From positions 124,001 to 188,000 of the forward strand of contig NZ_AP018685.1 in assembly GCF_002218045.2 (NCBI RefSeq): DNA of 64,000 nucleotides, given 5' to 3'. Under the pieces are notes generated by a model. It did no database searches and was not told the origin of the DNA. It was given only the letters and a program-made list of their open reading frames with translations. This stretch comes from Vibrio rumoiensis (GTDB lineage Bacteria > Pseudomonadota > Gammaproteobacteria > Enterobacterales > Vibrionaceae). Position 1 is the stretch's first letter; each line of letters starts with the position of its first letter. This document shows, piece by piece, positions 47,175 to 56,276 of this stretch. The position numbers were made by a program, and so were the translations under genes.

Positions 47175-47936
47175 ATGGATCAAACGAAACGACGCTTTTT
47201 ACGCGGTCTCGGCGCAGTCTCTGCTGGGGCTGCAATCATCCCAGTGGCGACCGCCGCACCTATCATTCGTAATAATCAAGAACCGGGCCGCCAAGGCATG
47301 AAGGGCAAACGCTACGCGATGGTCGTTGACCTGCGTAAGTGTGTTGGTTGCCAGGCTTGTACCGTTGGTTGCAGTATCGAAAATCAGGCTCCCATTGGCC
47401 AGTTTCGTACTACGGTAAAGCAATATGAAGTCACTCTAGATGACGGCTCTACCGCCCAACAAGAAACCAAGATGTTCACTTTACCACGTCTTTGTAACCA
47501 TTGTGAAAACCCACCTTGTGTTGCGGTGTGTCCTGTACAGGCAACGTTCCAACGTGAAGATGGCATTGTGATGGTCGATAACAAACGTTGCGTGGCTTGT
47601 GCTTATTGCGTGCAAGCGTGTCCTTATGATGCGCGTTTTATTAATGAAGAAACCTTGACCGCCGACAAATGTACGTTCTGTGCTCATCGCTTAGAAGAAG
47701 GCTTATTACCCGCTTGTGTTGAAACCTGTGTCGGTGGCGCGCGCGTGATTGGCGATATTAAAGATCCTAACAGTGAAATCAGTCGCTTATTAGCTGTTCA
47801 TAAAGACCAAATAAAAGTATTGAAGCCTGAAGCTGGCACTCAACCGCATGTGTTTTATATCGGTTTGCAGGATGAGTTTACTTCACACATTGAAGGCAAA
47901 GCGGCGATTTACGATCCTCAAGGAGGACACTCATGA
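47175..47936 (+). CDS. ttrB: Tetrathionate reductase subunit B (four-cluster iron-sulfur protein)
   Basis: Electron-transfer subunit that passes electrons from TtrC to the catalytic TtrA in the periplasm. It has a Tat-type signal with RRFLRG near the N-terminus. Four [4Fe-4S] cysteine sets are visible: CVGCQACTVGC, CNHCENPPCVAVCP, CVACAYCVQACP and CTFCAHRLEEGLLPACVETC. Length is 253. It overlaps ttrC by 4 bases (ATGA), so translation is coupled. It is the first gene of ttrBCA. Confidence 0.95.
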   Translation: MDQTKRRFLRGLGAVSAGAAIIPVATAAPIIRNNQEPGRQGMKGKRYAMVVDLRKCVGCQACTVGCSIENQAPIGQFRTTVKQYEVTLDDGSTAQQETKMFTLPRLCNHCENPPCVAVCPVQATFQREDGIVMVDNKRCVACAYCVQACPYDARFINEETLTADKCTFCAHRLEEGLLPACVETCVGGARVIGDIKDPNSEISRLLAVHKDQIKVLKPEAGTQPHVFYIGLQDEFTSHIEGKAAIYDPQGGHS

Positions 47937-49048
47937 GTATTACTGAAATTTTGATCCCATCTCAGACGGTAGCTTGGCTTCCGTGGGCTGTGCAGTATTT
48001 CTTTTATATTGGTTCCGCTTATGCCGCGGCAATCTTGTTTTTTGTTAGCCTAGTTTTACGAGATAAAACCAGCCACCCATTACGCGTAGCATTGGCATTA
48101 TGTTTAGCGATTTGTGCCATTGTTGGCCCATTAGCGTTAACTGCCGATTTACACCAACCGGGGCGGGCTTGGCATTTCTTCCCTCACTTAACCTCTTGGT
48201 CTTGGATGTCGCGTGGCGCGATTTTATTGCCAATTTTCTCTATGTTATCGGTGTTAGCGGCGTGGTTATATTTACGTCCCGACATTGCCAAACTTGAAAG
48301 CAGTGACAATAAACTGATGCGCTTAGCGACGCTATTGACGCTCGGCAAGTGGCAAGTTTCCAACAAATTGATCACCTTAGTTGCAGGTTTAACCTTATTG
48401 TCGGGCTTATCGATAGCGTTATATACCGGCATGGAAATCTATGCGGTCGCTGCTCGCCCAATGTGGCACCAACCGGCTTCTCCGATTTTATGGTTCGTCA
48501 CCGCTTTCTTTGGTGCGATTGGTTTTACGTTGTTGATTTTGACTTTAATGCCAACCCCAAACAAAGCGATTGAGTTGACGCATAGCGATGTGAGTTTATT
48601 GAAGCGTTGTGTGGCGAGTTGCTCGGTATTGTCGCTCATTCTATTACCCATTTGGATATCTAATGGCGCATATATGGACTTGCTGCAATACGGTAGTTGG
48701 TTTAGCAACCTAGTGTTGATGATGGCTGCGTTTGTCGCTTGTTTAGCCATGGCATTCATCGTGATGCGTGGCCAACAATTTAAACGTTTATCGCTATTAG
48801 TGTGTAGTGGGTTAACCATTTCAACCTGTTGGGCCATTCGTTGGATGACCATGATTGAAGTGCAAACCTTACCTAAATATGACCAAGGCCCATACCCGTA
48901 CGATTTGCCATTAGGCGCACCGGGCATGTTGGGCGTCGTTGGCATGGCTGGTTTGTGGTTAGTTATGGCAGTGGTCTTAAGCGAAGTCGTGTCATCGAAA
49001 TCTGACCAATCAGTGGTATCAAACACTCCTTTATCAACTCAAGAGTAA
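47933..49048 (+). CDS. ttrC: Tetrathionate reductase membrane subunit C (NrfD-like)
   Basis: Integral membrane quinol dehydrogenase of the NrfD family, 371 residues with about nine helices, delivering electrons from the quinol pool to TtrB. It starts within the ttrB stop region and is followed 9 bases later by ttrA. The CAAC-type haem or iron-sulfur ligands are absent, as expected for the family. The identity is secure through its position between ttrB and ttrA. Confidence 0.93.
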   Translation: MSITEILIPSQTVAWLPWAVQYFFYIGSAYAAAILFFVSLVLRDKTSHPLRVALALCLAICAIVGPLALTADLHQPGRAWHFFPHLTSWSWMSRGAILLPIFSMLSVLAAWLYLRPDIAKLESSDNKLMRLATLLTLGKWQVSNKLITLVAGLTLLSGLSIALYTGMEIYAVAARPMWHQPASPILWFVTAFFGAIGFTLLILTLMPTPNKAIELTHSDVSLLKRCVASCSVLSLILLPIWISNGAYMDLLQYGSWFSNLVLMMAAFVACLAMAFIVMRGQQFKRLSLLVCSGLTISTCWAIRWMTMIEVQTLPKYDQGPYPYDLPLGAPGMLGVVGMAGLWLVMAVVLSEVVSSKSDQSVVSNTPLSTQE

Positions 49049-49057
49049 GAGGTCATC

Positions 49058-52000
49058 ATGGATAACAAGCGTCGTAAGTTTTTAAAATCAGGCCTTGCCG
49101 TTGGTGGTGGCGTTGCCTTTGCTGCAGGTTACGCTTCAACAGCGAAACATACGGTTGAAGGGATTGTTGATGGGACATCGGGTGAAAAAACCAAGCATGC
49201 CCATTTTGGTAACTCGTTAGAACCAGAATATAAAGTGAATAATGGCAAGCTGATTAGCAACCCAAAACAACGTGTCGCCCCATCGATGTGTTTTGGTTGT
49301 TGGACATTATGTGGGGTTCGCGTTCGCGTTGATAATGAAACCGATGAGATATTGCGTATTTCGGGTAACCCGTATCACCCATTATCAAGCGAGCAAAAAA
49401 TTCCTTTTGAAACCCCGGTTAAAGAGGCCTACTTATCACTGACTGGCGAAGCTGGGATTGAAGGGCGTTCTACCGCGTGTGCCCGTGGCAATGCCATGAT
49501 GGATGTGCGAACGAGCCCTTATCGTATTACTCAACCGTTAAAACGAGTAGGCAAACGTGGTGAAGGGAAATGGCAGCCAATCAGTTATGAACAATTGTTA
49601 AAAGAAGTGGTTGAAGGGGGCGACTTATTTGGTGAAGGGCATGTCGATGGCCTCAAAGCGATTCGTGATGTTAAAACACCGCTGGATAAAAATAACCCTG
49701 AATATGGCCCATTAGCCAACCAATTGTTGATGACCAATGCGGGTAATGAAGGTCGTGATGACATTCTAAAACGCTTTGCTTTTAATAGCTTTGGTACTCG
49801 TAATTTTGGCCACCATGGCTCTTATTGTGGTTATGCATTTCGTGCTGGCTCTGGCGCATTTATGAATGACTTAGATAAGTTTTCACACATGAAGCCCGAT
49901 TTTGAATATGCAGAGTTTGCGTTATTTATTGGTACTGCGCCTGCTCAAGCTGGTAACCCATTTAAGCGTCAAGCTCGTCAGTTAGCTAATGCACGTACTC
50001 GTAATGATTTCGAATACACCGTGGTCACACCAACGTTGCAGGTATCGACCAGTCTTGCGACGGGGAATAATAACCATTGGTTGGCGATCAAACCGGGTAC
50101 GGATTCAGCCTTAGTATTGGCCATCATTCAATGGATGCTGACTCACGATAAATACGACAAAAACTTCCTCGCTCAACCTAGTGCCGCGGCGATGAAAAAA
50201 GCCGGTAATGCTCATTGGTGTAATGCCACTCATTTAGTGATTGTTGAGCAAGGCCATGAGCGTCAAGGTAGCTTCTTACGTGCCTCTGATTTAGGTTGGC
50301 CATACCAAGGTGACAAGCTATCAGAGGGCGATCATTATGTGATCGTCGATCAAGCCAGTGGCCAACTGACGGTCAATAGTCAAGATAAGCCCGCTCAGTT
50401 ATTGGTGAAACAAAACGTGACGACGCCAAATGGTGACATCGCGGTTTGCTCATCAATGCAAATGCTAAAACAAGCCGCGTTTGAATACACCATGGATGAA
50501 TTTGCAGAATTATGTGGTGTGCCTGTCGATAAAATTAATAAGTTGGCAGCGAAATTACACCAACATGGTAGTAAGTCTGTGGTCGATAGCCATGGCGGCA
50601 ACATGCACAGTAATGGCTTTTACAATGCCTTTAGTATTGTAATGCTCAATGCCATGTTGGGTAACATCAACAAAAAAGGCGGCATGAAAGCCAAAGCAGG
50701 GGGCTATCCAACCTCAGCGGCGGGGCCACGTTATGATTTCACGCAATTTGATGGCAAGGTTTCGCCGAAAGGGGTTTTCCTTTCTCGCTCTAAATTTCCT
50801 TATCAAAAAACCAGTGAATATCAGCGTCGTGTGGCGGCTGGTGAATCACCGTATCCTACTCGCGCCCCTTGGTATCCTATCTCTGCGCCGTTATTGACCG
50901 AGCATTTATCCGCCGCGATTGATGGTTATCCATATCGCTTGAAAGCATGGATTAACCACATGGCAAACCCTTTGTATGGGGTGCCCGGTTTAACCACATT
51001 ATTGCGTGATAAGCTAAGTGATCCGAAAGAATTGCCGTTGATTGTCTCGGTCGATGCCTTTATCAATGAAACCACCGCGATTTCAGACTATATCGTGCCA
51101 GATACCGTGACTTATGAAAGTTGGGGGATGGCAGGTCCGTGGCATGATGTTCCAACGAAAGCGGTGACGGCGCGTTGGCCGATAGTAGAAGCTCGCACTG
51201 ACAAAACCGCCGATGGCCGTGAAATTTGCTTAGAAACCTTCTTAATTGATATGGCGAAAAGCATGAAATTGGGCGGTTTTGGTGACAAGGCAATTAAAGA
51301 TGCGCAGGGAAATTGGCACGGCATTCATAACGCTGCTGATTTCTATTTACGTTCAGCCGCCAACCTTGCTTACGTCGCGGGCGGTACGCCAAAGGCCAGC
51401 AGCGATGATATCTATTTCTCAGGGTTAGAGCGTTTATTGCCGGATATGCAACGAGTGCTAAGCCCGGATGAGCAAGCCAAAGTGGCCTTTGTTTATGCTC
51501 GTGGTGGTCGCTTTGAAAACGCCAGTGAAGCCTACAAAGGTGACGTCATGAAATATCAATGGCAAAAACCGGTGGCGATTTGGAATGAAACACTCGGCAC
51601 GTCGCGTAATACCATGACAGGTGAGTTGTATTCTGGTTGTCCGACTTGGTATCCACAAAAACTGGCAGATGGCACACCGATGGAAGAACAATATCCAAAA
51701 TCTGAATGGCCATTTGTGTTGACCAATTTTAAGTCGAATATTCACAGTGCGGTGTCTAATTTGTCGCCTCGTTTGAATTCGATTAAGGGGATTAACCCGG
51801 TGTATATTCATCCAGAAGATGCTAAACAATATGACATACAAACCGGCGATCAATTTACGGTGCAAACTCCAACCCATCAAATGGAAGTCACTGCGATGTT
51901 GGTTGAGGGGATTCATCGTGGCGTATTGGGCTTTGAGCATGGCTTTGGGCATACCGAACTCGGTGAGCGATCCCACTGGATTGGTGATAAACAACAACCC

Positions 52001-52144
52001 GTTAAAATGAAGTCGAGCGATGGGGTGAATATTAACGACATCGGCTTGATTGATCCAACTCGTGAAGGCAAAGGGGTACTACTGGATTGGGTGGTTGGTG
52101 CCGCCGCCCGTCAGGCGCTACCGGGTAAGATTAAGTTGTCTTAA
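49058..52144 (+). CDS. ttrA: Tetrathionate reductase catalytic subunit A (molybdopterin)
   Basis: Reduces tetrathionate to thiosulfate in the periplasm using bis-molybdopterin guanine dinucleotide. It has a Tat-type signal RRKFLK, a CFGCWTLCGVRVRV iron-sulfur site near the N-terminus and STACARGNAMMD as the probable molybdenum-ligand region. Molybdopterin oxidoreductase blocks and a C-terminal dinucleotide-binding domain follow. Length is 1028 residues, as for TtrA. A strong terminator follows, so ttrBCA is a complete operon and the locus has all five genes. Confidence 0.95.
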   Translation: MDNKRRKFLKSGLAVGGGVAFAAGYASTAKHTVEGIVDGTSGEKTKHAHFGNSLEPEYKVNNGKLISNPKQRVAPSMCFGCWTLCGVRVRVDNETDEILRISGNPYHPLSSEQKIPFETPVKEAYLSLTGEAGIEGRSTACARGNAMMDVRTSPYRITQPLKRVGKRGEGKWQPISYEQLLKEVVEGGDLFGEGHVDGLKAIRDVKTPLDKNNPEYGPLANQLLMTNAGNEGRDDILKRFAFNSFGTRNFGHHGSYCGYAFRAGSGAFMNDLDKFSHMKPDFEYAEFALFIGTAPAQAGNPFKRQARQLANARTRNDFEYTVVTPTLQVSTSLATGNNNHWLAIKPGTDSALVLAIIQWMLTHDKYDKNFLAQPSAAAMKKAGNAHWCNATHLVIVEQGHERQGSFLRASDLGWPYQGDKLSEGDHYVIVDQASGQLTVNSQDKPAQLLVKQNVTTPNGDIAVCSSMQMLKQAAFEYTMDEFAELCGVPVDKINKLAAKLHQHGSKSVVDSHGGNMHSNGFYNAFSIVMLNAMLGNINKKGGMKAKAGGYPTSAAGPRYDFTQFDGKVSPKGVFLSRSKFPYQKTSEYQRRVAAGESPYPTRAPWYPISAPLLTEHLSAAIDGYPYRLKAWINHMANPLYGVPGLTTLLRDKLSDPKELPLIVSVDAFINETTAISDYIVPDTVTYESWGMAGPWHDVPTKAVTARWPIVEARTDKTADGREICLETFLIDMAKSMKLGGFGDKAIKDAQGNWHGIHNAADFYLRSAANLAYVAGGTPKASSDDIYFSGLERLLPDMQRVLSPDEQAKVAFVYARGGRFENASEAYKGDVMKYQWQKPVAIWNETLGTSRNTMTGELYSGCPTWYPQKLADGTPMEEQYPKSEWPFVLTNFKSNIHSAVSNLSPRLNSIKGINPVYIHPEDAKQYDIQTGDQFTVQTPTHQMEVTAMLVEGIHRGVLGFEHGFGHTELGERSHWIGDKQQPVKMKSSDGVNINDIGLIDPTREGKGVLLDWVVGAAARQALPGKIKLS

Positions 52145-52160
52145 TTGATAGACTTGAACG

Positions 52161-52193
52161 AAAAACGGACGCTCAGTGAAGCGTCCGTTTTTT
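52161..52193. terminator. Terminator after ttrA
   Basis: Stem AAAAACGGACGC/GCGTCCGTTTTT followed by TATT, between convergent ttrA and the EamA gene. Confidence 0.9.
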
Positions 52194-52211
52194 ATTGCAT
52201 CATTGGTTTGA

Positions 52212-53084
52212 TTACACGCTACACGGCAATGCTTTACGCTTCACCCAAGTTTCATTGACCCATAACGACAACATAATCACTGCGCCACCTAGTAATAAGC
52301 GGGTTAAATCGACATCGCGATTCCAAATGACAATGTTGACGATTAAACCTGCCGGCACTAGGGCATTATTCATCACTGCTAATGCGCCAGCGTTAACTAA
52401 ACAAGCGCCTTTATTCCACAAGAAATAACCTAAGCCAGAAGCAATCAATCCTAAGTAGATTAAGATTCCCCATTGCAGATTGGTGGTCGGCAATTTGTCC
52501 GCGTTGCCCATTAAAGTAAACGCAACAGAAGCCACTATAAAGGCACCAATATAGAAATAACCAAAAACGGTACGCTGTGAAATGTCGACTTTATTTTGTT
52601 CCATCACATGTTTATAACCCACCTGACCGAGAGCAAAACACAGGTTAGCACCTTGAACGACGAAGAATCCGTTGAGAAAGTTTTCATTCACTCCTGCAAA
52701 TTTAATGATAGCCGCGCCCGCCACCGCGATCACCGCCGTTAATAAATACCAAGGTGAAAAACGGCCTTTTAATAGATCATAAATCAGCGTGACATAAATT
52801 GGCGTGAAGACGGTAAATAGCAAGACTTCAGGTACGGAAAGCAGTAGAAAAGATTGATAATAAAAGCAATACATCAAGCCGAGTTGGATGCCGCCAATCG
52901 CCATTAATTTAGTGATTAATTTTGCCGGTATGCCTTTAAATTTCAGGAAAGGAAGAAACACTAAGCCTGCAAGAGCGATACGGATCCACACCGAAAACCA
53001 AGCATCAACTTGACCGGCAAGGTAAACGCCGATCAAGCTAAAGGAAAACGCCCACAGAAGCGTGACCGCAGAAAGATAAAACAT
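52212..53084 (-). CDS. EamA/DMT family inner-membrane transporter
   Basis: 290 residues with ten predicted helices in two EamA repeats. The second half shows GYFLWNKGACLVNAGALAVMNN, typical of the carboxylate/amino acid/amine transporter subgroup. GGTGAG precedes the ATG. It probably exports a metabolite; the substrate is unknown. It shares a terminator with the convergent ttrA and stands alone. Confidence 0.88.
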   Translation of the reverse strand: MFYLSAVTLLWAFSFSLIGVYLAGQVDAWFSVWIRIALAGLVFLPFLKFKGIPAKLITKLMAIGGIQLGLMYCFYYQSFLLLSVPEVLLFTVFTPIYVTLIYDLLKGRFSPWYLLTAVIAVAGAAIIKFAGVNENFLNGFFVVQGANLCFALGQVGYKHVMEQNKVDISQRTVFGYFYIGAFIVASVAFTLMGNADKLPTTNLQWGILIYLGLIASGLGYFLWNKGACLVNAGALAVMNNALVPAGLIVNIVIWNRDVDLTRLLLGGAVIMLSLWVNETWVKRKALPCSV

Positions 53085-53145
53085 AACTCACCATGTAAAC
53101 TAAAAAGTATTTTTGAAGTTTACATTAATTCAAATTGAAAGCATA

Positions 53146-53571
53146 TCAATCTTCTAAAGGTACGATCAGCATATCTACTGAGGTATCGTTAATGAGCTGG
53201 CGAGAAGTGGAAAGCAGCTTGCTCCAAAAATCTTTATGGTGGCCACACAGCACTAAATCGATATGCTGTTTCTCGATAGCGTGTGCAATTTCATTGCATA
53301 AATCGCCGCTAGAAACGATGGTTTCGGTGATCGGAAAATCAATACTCTTAACTAAGGTTTGAATTTTCTTTTGTGCCGCTTCAAGCATGGCATTTTGCGT
53401 TTCAGCAAAGTTGATTTCCATGAAGCCGGTGTACATGTCTGTAAAATTGACATCAATGTGAATTAGCGACAATTTAGCGTCGCAGGCTTTGGCTAATGCG
53501 GCGGCTTTATTGACGAGAATAACGCTGTCATCTGATAGGTCTACAGCTACAAGGATATGTTTGTACGTCAT
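53146..53571 (-). CDS. uspA: Universal stress protein A
   Basis: A cytoplasmic stress protein, 141 residues. The start at 53571 has GGAGAGCGC upstream and gives the UspA N-terminus MTYKHILVAVDLSDDSVILV; the longer frame adds only an unsupported leader. The C-terminal HIDLVLCGHHKDFWSKLLSTSRQLI block is typical of the UspA subgroup without ATP-binding GxxGxxxxG. It is divergent from ftnA. The uspA/uspB/yhiN proximity mirrors enterics. Confidence 0.93.
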   Translation of the reverse strand: MTYKHILVAVDLSDDSVILVNKAAALAKACDAKLSLIHIDVNFTDMYTGFMEINFAETQNAMLEAAQKKIQTLVKSIDFPITETIVSSGDLCNEIAHAIEKQHIDLVLCGHHKDFWSKLLSTSRQLINDTSVDMLIVPLED

Positions 53572-53843
53572 AATGCGCTCTCCAATTATTATCATTTCAA
53601 CGCTTTATTTTATAGATAAAAAGCACTGAGTCTGTATTGAGACTATCATTAACATAGCGCAAAAAGTGTTGTTGATCTCTCACTATCTTACGCTGGTAAC
53701 TAAATTTCCATTGTTGGAATTAGCAACAAAAACACAAATGAAAGCGCTATTTTTGTGATGATTTTTACCTCAACTAGCGAGTTTAATTTATGGGCGTGAT
53801 ATAGTGCCGGGAGGTGTTTATAAAGAGTTTAAAGGAGTACAGC

Positions 53844-54374
53844 ATGCTTTCTAAAGCGATGATTGAACAATTGAATGAGCAAATTAACCTAGAATTTTTC
53901 TCATCTAATCTATACTTACAAATGAGTGCTTGGTGTGAAGATAAAGGGTTTGAAGGCGCTGCTGAATTTTTGCGTAAACATGCCACCGAAGAAATGGAAC
54001 ATATGCAACGCCTATTTACTTATGTCAGTGAGACTGGCGGACTGCCGATTTTAGGTGCGATTGAAGCGCCAAAACATCAGTTTAAAAGTTTAGGCGATGT
54101 GTTCCGTGAAACTTACGAACATGAGCAAATGATCACGCAGTGCATTAACAAGCTCGCGCATTTAGCTTTTACTAGCCAAGATTATTCAACCTTTAACTTT
54201 TTGCAGTGGTATGTGGCTGAGCAGCACGAAGAAGAGAAATTGTTTAAAGGGATTTTAGACAAGCTAGAATTAGTGGGTGAAGACGGCAAGGCGCTATTCT
54301 TCATTGATAAAGATCTAGCTGAATTAGCAAAACAAGGTTCATCATCTGTGATGGCAGGATCTACAGCGGTGTAA
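53844..54374 (+). CDS. ftnA: Non-haem ferritin
   Basis: Iron-storage protein of 176 residues that forms a 24-mer. The start at 53844 follows AAAGGAG. Ferroxidase ligands are present in the family positions: E17 in [10 protein letters not shown], and E50 and H53 in [12 protein letters not shown], with the later EQHEEEKLF block. It is located between divergent uspA and uspB. No clear Fur box was found in the 272-bp upstream region. Confidence 0.94.
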   Translation: MLSKAMIEQLNEQINLEFFSSNLYLQMSAWCEDKGFEGAAEFLRKHATEEMEHMQRLFTYVSETGGLPILGAIEAPKHQFKSLGDVFRETYEHEQMITQCINKLAHLAFTSQDYSTFNFLQWYVAEQHEEEKLFKGILDKLELVGEDGKALFFIDKDLAELAKQGSSSVMAGSTAV

Positions 54375-54459
54375 ATCGTTGTTAAAGCGACACTCCCACT
54401 GATTGGGGTTGGTTGTGATCGTCTTTTTCTCCTGTTATGCGTGATGTTTGGAGGAAAAG

Positions 54460-54783
54460 ATGATCAGTGCAGATACCCTATTAACCGCGTTAACCGTTGT
54501 GACTCTTATCAACTTAGTGCGATATATTACCGCACTGCGCGCACTCATTTTCATTATGAGAGAAGCGCATCCTCTACTTTACCAGCAGGTCGATGGCCGA
54601 GGCTTTTTTAGCACTCATGGCAACATGACCAAACAAGTTCGCCTTTACCATTACCTGAAAGAAAAAGAATATCTACATCATCATGAAGATGTGTTTATCA
54701 ATAAATGCAGTAAAGTCCGTGAGTTATTTGTGCTCACCTCTGGCTTAGCGTTGTTAACCCTAGTGATGGCCTTTGTTGCCTAA
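54460..54783 (+). CDS. uspB: Universal stress protein B
   Basis: Small inner-membrane protein of 107 residues with a helix at each end. Conserved blocks [16 protein letters not shown] and KQVRLYHYL match UspB. The start at 54460 is preceded by GGAGG. In E. coli uspB is RpoS-controlled; no promoter was assigned here. A terminator-like hairpin precedes yhiN. Confidence 0.92.
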   Translation: MISADTLLTALTVVTLINLVRYITALRALIFIMREAHPLLYQQVDGRGFFSTHGNMTKQVRLYHYLKEKEYLHHHEDVFINKCSKVRELFVLTSGLALLTLVMAFVA

Positions 54784-54894
54784 GTTAGTGGCTTTAGTTG
54801 AGTTACTTAATTTAATTGCTGCGAATCCCAACAAGGCTCGTATCGATGGATAAAGCGAAAGCTGAGTGAAAGCCACTTAAAGGATGTGATATTG

Positions 54895-54930
54895 AAAGGA
54901 TGTGCGTTAAAATCGCGCGTCCTTTTATTT
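54895..54930 (+). terminator. Terminator between uspB and yhiN
   Basis: AAAGGATGTGCG pairs (with G-T pairs) with CGCGCGTCCTTT, followed by TATTTT. Confidence 0.7.
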
Positions 54931-54971
54931 TGCCCATTATTTGTGGGTAAGCAGAACAAGAGAAAGTAGTT

Positions 54972-56159
54972 ATGAGTACTCATTATGATGTGGTGATTAT
55001 CGGTGCTGGTGCCGCGGGCTTAATGTGCGCAGCGGAGGCCGGCAAACGAGGTCGCACAACCTTAGTGATCGATCATGCGAAAAAGCCAGGGCGAAAAATC
55101 CTTATCTCGGGCGGTGGCCGTTGTAATTTTACCAATTACGATGTCAGTGCTAATAACTACTTATGCCAAAACCCACATTTTGTGAAATCAGCGTTATCGC
55201 AATACACCAATTGGGACTTCATCAGCTTGGTGTCTAAGTATGGTATTGAGTTTGAAGAGCGTGAACACGGCCAGCTGTTTTGTGTTGATTCAGCTAAGCA
55301 AATTGTCGACATGCTGCTTAAAGAGTGCGATTACCCTAATGTGTCACAGCGCTACCGTTGTGATATTCACGATATTGAAAAAACCGACACCGGTTTTCGT
55401 TTTAAAGCCAATAATGATGAAATCACTTGTGAATCGTTAGTCGTGGCAACCGGTGGGCTTTCAATGCCAAAACTTGGCGCAACGCCTTTTGGTTATAAAG
55501 TGGCGGAACAGTTTGGTTTATCTGTGGTAAACACTACCGCTGGCCTAGTACCATTTACCTTACATAAAGAAGACAAAGAAGATTTTGCCGAGCTTTCTGG
55601 GATTTCCGTTCCTGCTGAGATCACCGCGCAAGATGGCACGGTGTTTAAAGAAGCACTACTGTTTACCCATCGTGGTTTATCTGGGCCTTCGGTACTGCAA
55701 ATTTCCTCTTACTGGCAAGCGGGTCAAACCGTCACCATCAACCTTATTCCTCAAGTCGATGTATTCGAACTGTTGACACAATCTCGTGAAAAACACCCGA
55801 ATCAAAGCCTCAAAAACACCTTAGCAAAAGTGCTGCCTAAGCGCTTAGTCGAAGTGCTGATTGAGCGCAAAATGTTTGAAGACAAACCATTAAAACAGTT
55901 CAATCAAAATCAACTACAAGCGATTGACCAACAATTGCAAAACTGGCAAGTATTGCCGAACGGCACAGAAGGTTATCGCACCGCCGAAGTCACATTAGGT
56001 GGCGTGGATACCAAGCATCTTTCATCAAAAACCATGCAATGTAACAGCGTTCAAGGGTTGTATTTTATCGGTGAAGTAATGGACGTCAGCGGCTGGCTCG
56101 GAGGCTACAACTTTCAGTGGGCATGGGCCTCAGGTTTTGTTGCTGGGCAGTGGGTGTAA
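54972..56159 (+). CDS. yhiN: NAD(P)/FAD-dependent oxidoreductase YhiN (HI0933 family)
   Basis: A 395-residue flavoprotein of unknown physiological substrate. The FAD motif is VVIIGAGAAGLMCAAEAGKRG at the N-terminus, followed by the family block GRKILISGGGRCNFTNYD and a C-terminal FAD-binding stretch DVSGWLGGYNFQWAWASG. The gene is intact. A Tn7-like transposon begins three bases after its stop codon, so the conserved 3' coding end is the likely TnsD recognition sequence. Confidence 0.93.
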   Translation: MSTHYDVVIIGAGAAGLMCAAEAGKRGRTTLVIDHAKKPGRKILISGGGRCNFTNYDVSANNYLCQNPHFVKSALSQYTNWDFISLVSKYGIEFEEREHGQLFCVDSAKQIVDMLLKECDYPNVSQRYRCDIHDIEKTDTGFRFKANNDEITCESLVVATGGLSMPKLGATPFGYKVAEQFGLSVVNTTAGLVPFTLHKEDKEDFAELSGISVPAEITAQDGTVFKEALLFTHRGLSGPSVLQISSYWQAGQTVTINLIPQVDVFELLTQSREKHPNQSLKNTLAKVLPKRLVEVLIERKMFEDKPLKQFNQNQLQAIDQQLQNWQVLPNGTEGYRTAEVTLGGVDTKHLSSKTMQCNSVQGLYFIGEVMDVSGWLGGYNFQWAWASGFVAGQWV

Positions 56160-56162
56160 ACG
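56158..56162. other. Presumed 5-bp target duplication (AAACG) of the Tn7-like element
   Basis: Tn7-family insertions duplicate 5 bp. The five bases before the first TGTG are AAACG, overlapping the yhiN stop codon. The matching copy at the other end lies outside the window, so this is a prediction. Confidence 0.5.
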
Positions 56163-56175
56163 TGTGTAGATACAA

Positions 56176-56242
56176 TAAAGTTTACCCGTAAGCTCTAAAG
56201 TTTGCCCGTAAGAGGATTTTGAAACAATAAAGTTTGCCCGTA
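56176..56242 (+). repeat. Three TnsB-type binding sites in the element end
   Basis: Direct repeats of TAAAGTTTRCCCGTA at 56176-56190, 56196-56210 and 56228-56242, with starts 20 and 32 bases apart. The first two fit the closely packed sites of a Tn7 right end. The third overlaps a promoter -35 box. Confidence 0.85.
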
Positions 56243-56262
56243 GTGACTTACCTTACTATTAT
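56234..56262 (+). promoter_or_regulatory. Promoter of tnsABCD, overlapped by a TnsB site
   Basis: -35 TTGCCC (56234-56239), 17-base spacer, -10 TATTAT (56257-56262). The -35 box is inside the third TnsB repeat, suggesting autorepression by TnsB. The predicted start is only about 8 bases before the first tnsA ATG. Confidence 0.65.
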
Positions 56263-56276
56263 AAATGTAGGTAGCT

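Noticed and set aside
48439..49026. Long minus-strand frame inside ttrC
   Set aside because: Antisense shadow of the NrfD-like membrane protein; no ribosome site or family resemblance.
53572..53843. Fur box between uspA and ftnA
   Set aside because: No sequence close to the 19-bp Fur consensus was found by eye.
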